From: a virus
IMG/VR virus record: IMGVR_UViG_3300045257_000135
Span: 1-40,245 of that record
DNA length: 40,245 nucleotides
Reading direction: 5' to 3' (one strand)
Shown here: in pieces, positions 22,401 through 29,392 of the stretch
Numbering within the stretch: the stretch's first letter is position 1
Layout of the letters: the number at the start of each line of letters is the position of its first letter
Position numbers and translations under genes: made by a program
The notes under the pieces: generated by a model
What the model saw: only the letters and a program-made list of their open reading frames with translations
What the model was told of the DNA's origin: nothing
Database searches by the model: none

Positions 22401-23449
22401 AGGCCCTTGGAGAACGCCGGCACGAGGATCGAACCGACCTCGATGGACGCCGCGCTGATCTGCGCCTTGATGTGCTGCCACCCATAGGAGATGGACTTCT
22501 GCTGTTCCTTCAGCGCCTTGTCCGTCGCGCCCGTGACCGTCTTGAAAGCGTTGAGGTCCCCGTGCGCGGTGCGAGCGTTCTTCCCCGTCAGCGCGAGCAC
22601 ACCGCCAAGCGCGCGGATATTCGGGAACAACTTAGCCACAGAAGACTTCGTGCCATCCGTGGTCTTCAGGACCGCCTCTAGGGCGCCCTGGTAGCCCTTC
22701 TGCTTCACGAGGGCTTCGCCAGACTCCGCGCCAGTCGCCTTGATCGCCGCGGAAAGATCCTTCCCCGGCTTCAGCATCGCAACCATGACGTTCTTGATGC
22801 GCGTCATCGTTTCTTCCGGCCCGATGCCCTCCTTAGTCATCGTGGAGACGGCCGCACCAACCTGCTGCAAGCTCACGCCGAGCGACGACGCGAACGGCAG
22901 AACATCGCCGAGCGTCGTAGACAACTGCTCAAACGAAATGACGCCCCGGTTGACCGTCTGGAAAAGCGTGTCCGACACCTTCGCCGCCTGCTGCGCCGGA
23001 AGGTGGTAGGCGTTCAAGACCGACGCAACAGCCTTCGTGCTGATTTCAGTGGTGGTCAACCCCGCCGTGGCAGCCTTCGCCGACGACGCAAGAATGAGCA
23101 TCGACTGATGCGCATTGAACCCCGACGACACGAGGTCATAGAGGCCCTTCGCGAGCGTGTCCGGAGCCTGCGCCGTCTTCCCCGCGAGCCCAAGCACAGC
23201 CTTGCTCAACTGCTTGAACTTCTTTTCGTTCAGCCCCGCGATGGAGTTGACGTTCCGCATCGACCGGTCAAAGCCAACGGTCGCGCTCGCGGCCTTCGTG
23301 ATAGCTGCCGCGACCCCGGTGATACCGACCGTGGCGCCCGTGAACTTCAGCGCCTTACCGAAACGGTTAGCCGACGCCTCCCCCTGCCGAAACGCGCGCG
23401 AGAGGGACGACGCATCGCCCACGATCTGAACCTCGATCTTGCGGGCCAT
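19421..23449 (-). CDS. tape measure protein with two embedded wall-hydrolase domains
   Basis: A 1342-residue tail-length protein. The start IEVQIVGDASSLSRAFRQGE and the helical first 350 residues (tail tape measure core with ALGGVLALTGKN) are typical. Hydrophobic repeats rich in Gly/Ala/Val span about 440-680. Around 785-860 a peptidase M15-like domain is seen (GSYHYKGDAVDLAG, GGHSDHVHIA), and around 880-985 a transglycosylase domain (VAIALAESGGNTG, VDRGLFQINSVHGG). A long coiled coil (1010-1240, AEELNIRAQRAADRKALEDK) and a C-terminal segment GFPYVVGERGREVFTP follow. It sets tail length and probably opens the wall during DNA entry. AGGAGGTGACGT precedes the ATG. Confidence 0.93.
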   Translation of the reverse strand: MARKIEVQIVGDASSLSRAFRQGEASANRFGKALKFTGATVGITGVAAAITKAASATVGFDRSMRNVNSIAGLNEKKFKQLSKAVLGLAGKTAQAPDTLAKGLYDLVSSGFNAHQSMLILASSAKAATAGLTTTEISTKAVASVLNAYHLPAQQAAKVSDTLFQTVNRGVISFEQLSTTLGDVLPFASSLGVSLQQVGAAVSTMTKEGIGPEETMTRIKNVMVAMLKPGKDLSAAIKATGAESGEALVKQKGYQGALEAVLKTTDGTKSSVAKLFPNIRALGGVLALTGKNARTAHGDLNAFKTVTGATDKALKEQQKSISYGWQHIKAQISAASIEVGSILVPAFSKGLGAISGFISDTAGKFKDLKSKGMGTLPALGQMIVDGFTSIDWKTVGDKIGSGLSGALDFSKSLTPAMEKGINAAVSHIDGRKALSGILRVLSQALSAVLSPSFWIKNFAAIFNVVTFVIPLGKIFKIPGFATLSRFISEPIFRAVKFAGKGAIDLLSTSGRAAVDGFLGEMSKLAPGAARAGGSMVRKFVSAVGSLPGHAREMAGRVVTAISGTIANGAGAVGSAVGKVVAAILRPLGSAAGKVLAPVAKIGGAIVDGLRQYVGAAYRIGIDLVTGLAHGIGAAAGKALDAIKGVANSVIDHAKGILHINSPSKVFHAIGYGIGEGLRDGIMASAGIVRSGLTAGLLYPIDGAIAELQKRRDALQATFDKLDKQRERQGLVAAVKAARKGGGSSSSSGSGGGYAYSSGSGKASGLSGGSIVDALSRFGRANGLSVTSTTGGKHVAGSYHYKGDAVDLAGTPAQMMAFAKKAMAEFGPKLVELFYDPLGKYVKNGRTVAGAIGGHSDHVHIAATNLAALKSGGRSGGGGGATKLTGKLSAQQIRGVAYAAGFRGKALDLAVAIALAESGGNTGATNHNTNGTVDRGLFQINSVHGGMSTYGTAANAKAAYSLYKKRGGFADWATFNSGAYRKFLGNTGSGHGANVGSASGKVKGGDGASIADAIKALKAFDLEATRSAKLSKIDVKIAGLEKLKAFKDAITDVRAQITDKLNTAVQAFGEKWDATIGKAIDDANSAALDGFDQQTEAMVLTGTAAQKLALMRAEDTQKQRDDEDAANKKAMDDAVAAHDQTAILAAQAAIDATKRARDEVTLEETQAAEELNIRAQRAADRKALEDKQAADRQTARDTDVAAFAMAEKQKLDWLVMSLAAQQDTYAQFAQAVNAILAPLGLGFEGSSDQEATINAGPGVSSPWTAWGGHPMHRAVGGPVRAGFPYVVGERGREVFTPDQNGRIAPTGMAMAGGGGNVFIENATIGSTQHAEILATRLERKLRYG

Positions 23450-23452
23450 ACG

Positions 23453-23660
23453 TCACCTCCTCTTAGACGCCGCGTCCTCGGCGCTCATTTCTTCTTGCAA
23501 CTTCTGAAAATCATCGGCCGTAAGCCGACCCATCTCCCACGGCCGAATGCCGTAGACCCGTGCTAGCCGGGGATGCCAGAGGTCGGCGGGGTCGTCTCCG
23601 AGTTGCCAGCCGCGACGGCCACGACGGGTGCCGCGACGGCGGACGTAGGGTCCGGCTCAA
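23453..23660 (-). CDS. tail assembly chaperone, frameshifted C-terminal part
   Basis: A frame in the -1 register of the chaperone gene, open from just after a TGA near 23660 to a TGA at 23455-23453, with no own ribosome site near its beginning. It encodes the familiar ending of such proteins: LARVYGIRPWEMGRLTADDF then QKLQEEMSAEDAASKRR. It should be made only as a fusion with the upstream part by ribosome slippage. A run of four C at the codons ATC CCC, six codons before the zero-frame stop's end, allows perfect -1 re-pairing of proline tRNA. The exact slip site is inferred. Confidence 0.65.
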
Positions 23661-23904
23661 CCTCGGCCGCCGACTCCTCAAGCGTCACGATGTCGATGCC
23701 CTCAGCCTCCGCAAGCGCCGCCTCAGGCGACGAGCCGGCCTGAATCAGGGCGAGGTAAATGAGCCCGACAAGCTGGTCAGGGTCAGTGGGGTTCAGATCC
23801 TCGATGTCCGCAAGGTCGAACTCACGCTTCAGCGTGCGAGCCTGACCAAGGGTGAGCTTCGTAAGCTCATAGCGCTTACCGGCGGCAGTACATGCAAAAA
23901 ACAT
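23563..23904 (-). CDS. tail assembly chaperone, zero-frame product
   Basis: A 113-residue acidic protein: MFFACTAAGKRYELTKLTLG, a helical core with DLADIEDLNPTDPDQLVGLI and YLALIQAGSSPEAALAEAEG, then an Ala/Pro/Thr-rich tail. Position between major tail/neck genes and the tape measure is diagnostic of the G chaperone that coats the tape measure protein during assembly. ATG at 23904 is preferred over the longer frame because GAGGGGAAC lies upstream at suitable distance. Confidence 0.8.
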   Translation of the reverse strand: MFFACTAAGKRYELTKLTLGQARTLKREFDLADIEDLNPTDPDQLVGLIYLALIQAGSSPEAALAEAEGIDIVTLEESAAEVEPDPTSAVAAPVVAVAAGNSETTPPTSGIPG

Positions 23905-23920
23905 ACGGGGGTTCCCCTCG

Positions 23921-24328
23921 TTATAGGTCAAAGTCACGGCCAAGCCGGTTGAGCATTCCCTCAACCCGGTGACTCACATACGGACGGCCGTCGTGAGCGG
24001 CGCGGGTCATGTAGTGGCTCATATCGCCGCGACGAAGCAACGTCGCGTGATTTCGTCCCACCCGGCCGCCACTGTCCAACACGTAGGCGTACGGGAGGTT
24101 TGAGTACACAGACCCGCCCTTTTGCGTGACGCTCTTACGCACGCTGCGCTCAAGTGCGCCCGAGCGGTGCGGGGCGTTGCGCTTCGCGAGCGCACGGACG
24201 TATTCGACCGCAACGCCGATTTCGCGCTTTAGCTGAGGGCCAACTTCACCCTCAGCGCGGCGCAATGCCCGTTGTGTCTCGCGTAGCCCCGTGATCCGTA
24301 CTGAATCACCATCGAACGTGCGAGGCAC
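23921..24328 (-). CDS. HK97 gp10-like tail completion protein
   Basis: A 135-residue protein: VRITGLRETQRALRRAEGEV, a helix VAVEYVRALAKRNAPHRSGA and the beta region SVTQKGGSVYSNLPYAYVLD, then a basic end. This is the HK97 gp10 pattern (helix, APxxSGxL, then strands). It would close the head-tail joint or tail tube end. Its location after the major tail protein is slightly unusual, since gp10-like genes normally precede it. GTG at 24328, weak ribosome site. Confidence 0.7.
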   Translation of the reverse strand: MPRTFDGDSVRITGLRETQRALRRAEGEVGPQLKREIGVAVEYVRALAKRNAPHRSGALERSVRKSVTQKGGSVYSNLPYAYVLDSGGRVGRNHATLLRRGDMSHYMTRAAHDGRPYVSHRVEGMLNRLGRDFDL

Positions 24329-24334
24329 CGGAAA

Positions 24335-25330
24335 TCAGGGAGTCGTATCAGTCGTGCGGTACACAATCGACACGGGGCCGTCCGTCGCCGACGAATCCAG
24401 CACCTTGAACGGGAGCGTCTGCGTGATGATCCCCGGGCCGCCGACGTTCGGCGTCTCACCGTCGAAACGCACCGCCGCGCACGTCACCTCAACCGCATAG
24501 TTGTAGGTGCTCGCGATGTTCGACCCGGTGAAGAACGCCGTGAACGCGCCAATCGTGCCGTTCACAAACCGGTTGTACGCGGTCAGGTCAGTGAACTCGG
24601 CGTCCATCGTGCCGGCGTACTCGCGAAGGTCCGCACCCTCAAGCTGTTCCTTCTTCAGCGTCGGGGTGGTCGCCCGGATAAGGACACGATCCTTGTTCAG
24701 GTTGTTATTCCCGCTGAGCGAGAACTTCTGAACGTCGGTCGCCGTGCCGCCGACCGTGATGGCGCCACCGACATACGCGAGCGGGACGCTCGACGCGGCG
24801 TAGGACGCGGACGCAAGCGCCGTGCCGGTCGCCTCGGACTGCGCGTCAAGCGACAGCTTGAGCATGAGGAGGCCGTTCACGTCAAGGCCAAGCTCCCAAG
24901 TGTCAACCTTGGACCCGGCATACGTGAAGGCGCGCGTGGTGCCATCGACACCCGTGCGGCCAACCTGACAAGTGAACGACTTACCGTCAAGCTGCCCAAC
25001 GGTCGCCTTGTGCTCATATACCGTGGGGAACGACCCGGCGTTGGGCTGCGAGGTGGCGATAGTGCCCATCATGTGCTTGAACACGAGGCCGAACCCCTTG
25101 TTCGCCACCTCAAAGTTCACGTCACCATCGGCCGTCTGTCGGCCGGCGACCCAATCGTCAACGGAGAGAACGCGACGGTTCGGGCGAAGACCCTTGGACT
25201 CGATGCGCTGAATGTCAAGCTTCAGCGATTCATCGGTGAACTCAAGGAACCGGGTCGGCGTCGTAATGGTGCCGTACGTCGTTTCGTCGGCCATGCCGAA
25301 CTGTGCGGAAAGACCGCCTGCAATACTCAT
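24335..25330 (-). CDS. major tail (tube) protein
   Basis: A 331-residue protein. GLSAQFGMADETTYGTITTP and RFLEFTDESLKLDIQRIESK at the start, ADGDVNFEVANKGFGLVFKH in the middle and KVDTWELGLDVNGLLMLKLS, then YNRFVNGTIGAFTAFFTG, are typical of the tail tube proteins of long-tailed actinophages. It forms stacked hexameric rings of the tail. ATG at 25330 overlaps the upstream stop. Confidence 0.85.
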   Translation of the reverse strand: MSIAGGLSAQFGMADETTYGTITTPTRFLEFTDESLKLDIQRIESKGLRPNRRVLSVDDWVAGRQTADGDVNFEVANKGFGLVFKHMMGTIATSQPNAGSFPTVYEHKATVGQLDGKSFTCQVGRTGVDGTTRAFTYAGSKVDTWELGLDVNGLLMLKLSLDAQSEATGTALASASYAASSVPLAYVGGAITVGGTATDVQKFSLSGNNNLNKDRVLIRATTPTLKKEQLEGADLREYAGTMDAEFTDLTAYNRFVNGTIGAFTAFFTGSNIASTYNYAVEVTCAAVRFDGETPNVGGPGIITQTLPFKVLDSSATDGPVSIVYRTTDTTP

Positions 25331-25512
25331 GAGTTACTGTCTCCCTTCGGCTTGGCCGGGGTCTTGGGGTCGGGGACCTTCGTCCAGGTGTCCTGGTCAA
25401 GCAGTCGAACCGCAACGTGGTCCGGGACCTGCACCGATTCGCCGCGGATCGCGATGAGGTCGGCGTCGGGCACCTCAACCACATCGTGTGGTCCGGTGTA
25501 ACGAATCTGCAT
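25327..25512 (-). CDS. small hypothetical head-tail protein (61 aa)
   Basis: MQIRYTGPHDVVEVPDADLI and a Lys/Pro-rich end. The short beta start with YTGP-x-DxVEVP is a type seen in small actinophage proteins near the connector genes. ATG at 25512 follows GGGGAGCAC. Exact role unknown. Confidence 0.6.
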   Translation of the reverse strand: MQIRYTGPHDVVEVPDADLIAIRGESVQVPDHVAVRLLDQDTWTKVPDPKTPAKPKGDSNS

Positions 25513-25671
25513 GTGCTCCCCTTCGGGGTTAGTGAGTGCAGGGACTCTCGTCCCTTCGGGGTAAGTCGTGGACACGCCCCCACCTCTGCGCATCCGTGGT
25601 GTCTCATTGCCACTTTCGGCGGCACCGGCCGATGCGCCAGTCCCTACCTATCGAGAGCACCGCCCAGGCTT
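25513..25671. other. intergenic stretch with duplicated CCCTTCGGGG hairpins
   Basis: About 160 bp without a supported gene. Two copies of CCCTTCGGGGT with similar flanks (near 25520 and 25553) can each form a small C3-TTC-G3 hairpin, separated by GGGACTCTCGTCCC, another hairpin. No T-run follows. Possibly an attenuator between connector and tail tube genes. Confidence 0.4.
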
Positions 25672-26124
25672 TTACTTACGGTGCTGACAGCGGATCATGC
25701 AGACCGCTTCAGCGATTCTTTGACCACCCTCAATGGTGGGGGTCATCTCGACGGATTCCAGTACCGCCCAGAGGTTTACGGCGCCCGCGAGGTTGGCGGA
25801 CACGGCACCGGTTGCGCCGGTCGGCGGTCGTAGCGCGTTCTCGACTACGGCGACGAGCGCCCAGCATCGTTCTTCGCACACCTGTGCGTTGTCGCCATCT
25901 TGGGCGACACTGACGACTAGCTCTAGGGCGTAGGACTCGTTTCGACGCTGTTGCCCGAGGGCGCCGGCTACTTCGTCTAGGAAGGTGCGTCCGAAGAAAA
26001 CGGATTCCTGTTGGATGCTCGCGCCGGGGTGTGAGTATTCGATCTGCACCCCTGCCATGCCGGATGCGGCGGTGAGGATCGTGATGAGGCTTGCCTTCGC
26101 GGCCGGCGCGGACGATGCGGCCAT
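25672..26124 (-). CDS. tail terminator-like protein
   Basis: A 150-residue protein: SLITILTAASGMAGVQIEYS, FFGRTFLDEVAGALGQQR then YALELVVSVAQDGDNAQV and a final helix-strand pair. The sequence style (start helix, GVxVxY, ESYxLxxxV, W near the end) fits tail terminator / completion proteins of siphoviruses. TAATG overlap links it to the connector gene upstream. Confidence 0.55.
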   Translation of the reverse strand: MAASSAPAAKASLITILTAASGMAGVQIEYSHPGASIQQESVFFGRTFLDEVAGALGQQRRNESYALELVVSVAQDGDNAQVCEERCWALVAVVENALRPPTGATGAVSANLAGAVNLWAVLESVEMTPTIEGGQRIAEAVCMIRCQHRK

Positions 26125-26999
26125 TAGGCGACGCCTGCTCGCTTGAACCGGCCGAGCAGGTCCCACGCTTCGGGCGGGATGCCGCGCTTAGGCGGTGCGT
26201 ACCCGTCGGGGTTGTCGTCGGGCCGTCGGAAGGCGGCGGCGTTGACGGTGAGCCAGTGGACGACGGTGATGGCGCACGCCATGTTCACGTCAGGGTGGAC
26301 GGTTGCGAATCCCCAGTTACCGGTGATCTGCACTTGCCGGTTGCCCCACATATTGCGTCCGAGCGCCGCGGAGAACGGGCGCAGACGAAGTGCCATGTAG
26401 GTTCCGTCTCGCGCCGGCTGAGGCCAGTAGCGCCACTCGTCGTTTGAGAGCGTGATGGGCGACGCCTGATCGGTGTCCACGACGACCGCGGTTGCTACCC
26501 GGAGGTCGTATGGGGCGAGCGACAGGAACTCGCCTTCCCAGCGCCATTCAAAGGTGCGGGTGACGCCGGTCGTGGCGGGCGCGAACTCGCGTTCGAGCTT
26601 GCCCATGATCGCCACGGACGCGGCGGTGATGAGCGTCCCGATCAGGGCGTCTTGGGACGTGTCGACGGTCTTCTTTTGGAGTAGCCTTCGCACGTCGGCG
26701 AGCGTGCATAGGTCGCCCCCGGTGGGCGCCGTGCCGGTTGTGGAGACGGTGAGGTCTTCCCCGACTTCGGCCCCGCTTCCGCGGCTCCATACGACGACGT
26801 ATTGTCCGACGGGGACGGGCGCGGCCAGGGTCGCGGTGTAGACCCCGGTTGCGGTTTCTACGATGCCGGCGGTTGTCGCGGCGGTGACGATGTTGTTTTG
26901 TCCGTCTTCGATTCGGACGGTGATCGTGCCGACGAGTCCGGTTGCGGCGTTGTTTACGGTCGCCTCAAACGTGGCGCCGGGGGTTGCGGTGATGCTCAT
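26124..26999 (-). CDS. head-tail connector with N-terminal Ig-like domain
   Basis: A 291-residue protein with two parts. Residues 1-95 (GATFEATVNNAATGLVGTIT, VYTATLAAPVPVGQYVVVW) read as an Ig-like beta sandwich. Residues about 103-290 (CTLADVRRLLQKKTVDTSQD, ALIGTLITAASVAIMGKLER, a domain with EWRWEGEFLSLAPYDLRVAT) match HK97 gp6-like adaptor proteins that extend the portal. ATG at 26999 follows GGGAGGTGACCGC. The Ig-like extension would project from the neck and may bind surface sugars (inference). Confidence 0.7.
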   Translation of the reverse strand: MSITATPGATFEATVNNAATGLVGTITVRIEDGQNNIVTAATTAGIVETATGVYTATLAAPVPVGQYVVVWSRGSGAEVGEDLTVSTTGTAPTGGDLCTLADVRRLLQKKTVDTSQDALIGTLITAASVAIMGKLEREFAPATTGVTRTFEWRWEGEFLSLAPYDLRVATAVVVDTDQASPITLSNDEWRYWPQPARDGTYMALRLRPFSAALGRNMWGNRQVQITGNWGFATVHPDVNMACAITVVHWLTVNAAAFRRPDDNPDGYAPPKRGIPPEAWDLLGRFKRAGVA

Positions 27000-27059
27000 G
27001 CGGTCACCTCCCGGCGACAATCGTTGTAATGCTTCTCACGCAACCTGGGGGTGCGATCA

Positions 27060-27087
27060 GACCGGCGACGTTGCCGGTCGATATACG
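27060..27087 (+). promoter_or_regulatory. palindrome and -10-like box ahead of a plus-strand gene
   Basis: GACCGGC-GACGTT-GCCGGTC (27060-27079) has perfect 7-bp arms. TATACG (27082-27087) follows, 8 nt before the ATG at 27096. No good -35 box is present. It could be an operator or, in the minus direction, a hairpin affecting late transcription. Confidence 0.35.
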
Positions 27088-27095
27088 CTTCGCCG

Positions 27096-27284
27096 ATGTT
27101 CGACTCAGACACGATGTACTTCGTGACCGATCAGGTGACAGGCGATCGGCGCGGACCGTTCCCGGGCGAGAAGGTTCACCAGGTCGCGGCAACGCTCAAC
27201 GCCAAGACGGGGAACGAGATGTCGATCACCGCTGCCGACGGGGCGTTGGTCGCCACGACTGGGAAGTTCAAGCCGCGGGACTGA
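27096..27284 (+). CDS. small plus-strand gene inside the late operon
   Basis: A 62-residue protein, MFDSDTMYFVTDQVTGDRRG, then PGEKVHQVAATLNAKTGNEM, of mixed alpha-beta character. It lies in the only gap of the head-gene block (27000-27268) and runs opposite to all neighbours, overlapping the end of the next leftward gene by 17 nt. This is the form of a moron, a gene with its own promoter expressed from the prophage. The function is unknown. Confidence 0.5.
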   Translation: MFDSDTMYFVTDQVTGDRRGPFPGEKVHQVAATLNAKTGNEMSITAADGALVATTGKFKPRD

Positions 27285-27645
27285 GCGTGTCCGCGCCCAG
27301 TGCTGTGAGCACGTCTGCGGGCGCCCAGCCGACGCCTTCGCGGCCGTCGAAGAAGTACACGCGGTTCCCGGGAGTGGGGGTCTGCCCGAGCAGGATCGGG
27401 GTCGTCTCGGCGGCGGTGGCGCCTCGCGCCTGAAGGCGGGTACGAAGGGCGGTGACCATCGCAGCCGTGAGCGCCCAGGAGCACCAATAGCCGACGATGG
27501 TGTTCGTGGCGTCTCCCGAGGCCCGGAGCGGGACGGTGAAGGTCTGCGCTCCCCCGAGTACGTCCACGTCGGCGGCGGCCTGGTTCATCGCGTTCGCGAC
27601 TGCGGGGCGCGCGACGATGATCGCGCGCTGCGTGTAGCCGGCCAT
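27268..27645 (-). CDS. hypothetical protein of the surface module (125 aa)
   Basis: MAGYTQRAIIVARPAVANAM, then FTVPLRASGDATNTIVGYWC and TPILLGQTPTPGNRVYFFDG. It is a mixed fold without recognised motif, coded directly after the lectin-like protein with a one-base overlap. Given its neighbours it is probably a virion accessory. Confidence 0.55.
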   Translation of the reverse strand: MAGYTQRAIIVARPAVANAMNQAAADVDVLGGAQTFTVPLRASGDATNTIVGYWCSWALTAAMVTALRTRLQARGATAAETTPILLGQTPTPGNRVYFFDGREGVGWAPADVLTALGADTLSPAA

Positions 27646-28358
27646 CAGACCACCGTGATCCCGTACTTAGCACCGAGATACGCCTCTACCAGCCGTCGGT
27701 TGGTAGACGACAGGGCGCTGTTGTAGATCAGATACTCGGCGAAGTCGACCTGCGCAAAGTTGCCCGACAGGCGGTTGCACCCGAGGCGCGGCCCGACCGT
27801 GTAGCCGCTCGATCCTGCCGCACCCGAGGCCGAAGTCCCATTGATCGTCACGACCGACGAGGCGGCGCTGTAGATGCCTCCCGTGACGACCGGAGTTCCG
27901 GTGGCTACTGCGGTGCCAGAGTTCAGGTCCGTCCCGGCGTTCAGGGTGTAGTTGCCTGCCCCTGCCCCGCGGTAGATGGTGCATGGGGACCCGGAGGTCG
28001 AGACGTCGTCGTAGTAAGCGGGCGTGCCGGTGTTGGTCCGCGGCACGAGCACGCTGAAGACCGAAAGGCCCTGCGCCACTACGTAGGCAGCGTCGAGACG
28101 ATCGTCAACCCCGTCGAACCGAACGACGGGCTTCCCGTTGAGGATGCTGACCTTGTACGTCGGTCGCTGAGCCGAAGTCGCTTGCGCGAAGTTGCGGCCG
28201 TTCCCCGAAAGGTCAGACCACGTCGCTACGGGGTCACCATCGGCGAGGCCGGTGATCTGCGAGGCATCCACCCACAGGCCTAGTCCGGCGATTGAGGACG
28301 GGCTGAACGCGGTCGGCTTCGCCATGGCGCCGCGCCTGACGGTCATCATCGACGTCAT
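27645..28358 (-). CDS. lectin-like (concanavalin/LamG-type) virion protein
   Basis: A 237-residue protein. GLGLWVDASQITGLADGDPV, TWSDLSGNGRNFAQATSAQR, then VVRFDGVDDRLDA and FAEYLIYNSALSSTNRRLVE follow the pattern of LamG/concanavalin-like domains, including the final AEYLIYNxALS strand and the C-terminal YLxxKYGI ending of phage and bacterial surface proteins. It likely binds carbohydrate. It is coded just after the fibre gene (ATGA overlap), in the head gene cluster rather than with the tail tip. Confidence 0.75.
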   Translation of the reverse strand: MTSMMTVRRGAMAKPTAFSPSSIAGLGLWVDASQITGLADGDPVATWSDLSGNGRNFAQATSAQRPTYKVSILNGKPVVRFDGVDDRLDAAYVVAQGLSVFSVLVPRTNTGTPAYYDDVSTSGSPCTIYRGAGAGNYTLNAGTDLNSGTAVATGTPVVTGGIYSAASSVVTINGTSASGAAGSSGYTVGPRLGCNRLSGNFAQVDFAEYLIYNSALSSTNRRLVEAYLGAKYGITVV

Positions 28359-29392
28359 CAGGCGATGTCCCCGACGAGCACCCACACGTCCGTGGCGCGC
28401 TTGCGCAGCGCGGCCGAGGACCACTGGTTCGCGATCGTCCGAGAGGTCGTCCCCGCGGCCTCCAGGCGGTTCGGGATCGTGACCCCGGAGCCGTCCGTGA
28501 TCGTGACCGACCCGGCGCCGATGCGGCAGATTTCGATCACGGTGCCGACGGGGAACGCGACCGACGAGTTCGGCGGGATCGTCACCACGGTCGCCGAGGC
28601 GGAGTTCATCTCGATCGTCTTGCCCGCGTCGCCAAGGACGAGCGTGTAGCTGCCCGTCTGCGTGTTTGCGGTGATCGTCGTGTCCGCGAGCGTGCGGGCG
28701 GCGGCCTCGGTCGCGATGCCGCCCGCCGCCTCAAACGCCGAGGATGGCTGCGTCGCCGCCGATCCGAGCCCCAGGTTCGTTCGCGCCGTACCGGCGTTCG
28801 CGAGATCCGAGAGGTTCGCCGACTTCTGCGCGGCCTCCGAAGCTACCTCAGCCAGCGCGGCCTGTGCGTCGGTCGCCGCGATCGTCCCCACGGGGGTGAC
28901 CGTGACCGAACTCGCAGCCACACTTCCCCCCGAAGGGGGCGCTGCAAGGGTCCCGTCGTCCCGGACGAACTTCGTGCCATCCGGCGTGCCCGACGCGAGG
29001 TTCGCGATCGGCACGAGCGACAACCCATTCAGTGGCGCCACGCCATTGGCCGCACCCTTCGCCGTCGTCGCGATGGCGCCAATGTCGGCCGGCGAAAGAA
29101 CGTCGCTACCGCCAGTCGCGTGAGACGACTTATGAGCGGTTGGCGTCCGAGCATCCGAGAGGCGCGAATCGGCCGTCACCACAGCCGTGCCCGTGATCTT
29201 CGCCGGGGAAAGCGTGGTCGCGATCTTCGCGTCCGTAACGCTCGCGTCAGCCGGCGTGCGCGCATCGCTCAGACGAGCGTCCGCGGTAACGACTGCGGTA
29301 CCGGCGATCTTCGCCGGGTTGATGGCCGCACCGCTCGCAACCTTGATGTCGGTAACGGAACCGTCGGGCGGCTCGGGGAATGTGGAGGTCAT
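28358..29392 (-). CDS. repeat-containing fibre protein
   Basis: A 344-residue protein. Two near-identical repeats in the first 90 residues (PAKIAGTAVVTADARLSDAR and PAKITGTAVVTADSRLSDAR) precede TAHKSSHATGGSDVLSPADI, a motif common in phage tail-fibre shafts. A helical section (AALAEVASEAAQKSANLSDL) and a beta C-terminus with TNTQTGSYTLVLGDAG-like strands (TGSYTLVLGDAGKTIEMNSA) complete it; the last part is a typical trimeric fibre tip. It should be a receptor-binding or decoration fibre. Confidence 0.75.
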   Translation of the reverse strand: MTSTFPEPPDGSVTDIKVASGAAINPAKIAGTAVVTADARLSDARTPADASVTDAKIATTLSPAKITGTAVVTADSRLSDARTPTAHKSSHATGGSDVLSPADIGAIATTAKGAANGVAPLNGLSLVPIANLASGTPDGTKFVRDDGTLAAPPSGGSVAASSVTVTPVGTIAATDAQAALAEVASEAAQKSANLSDLANAGTARTNLGLGSAATQPSSAFEAAGGIATEAAARTLADTTITANTQTGSYTLVLGDAGKTIEMNSASATVVTIPPNSSVAFPVGTVIEICRIGAGSVTITDGSGVTIPNRLEAAGTTSRTIANQWSSAALRKRATDVWVLVGDIA

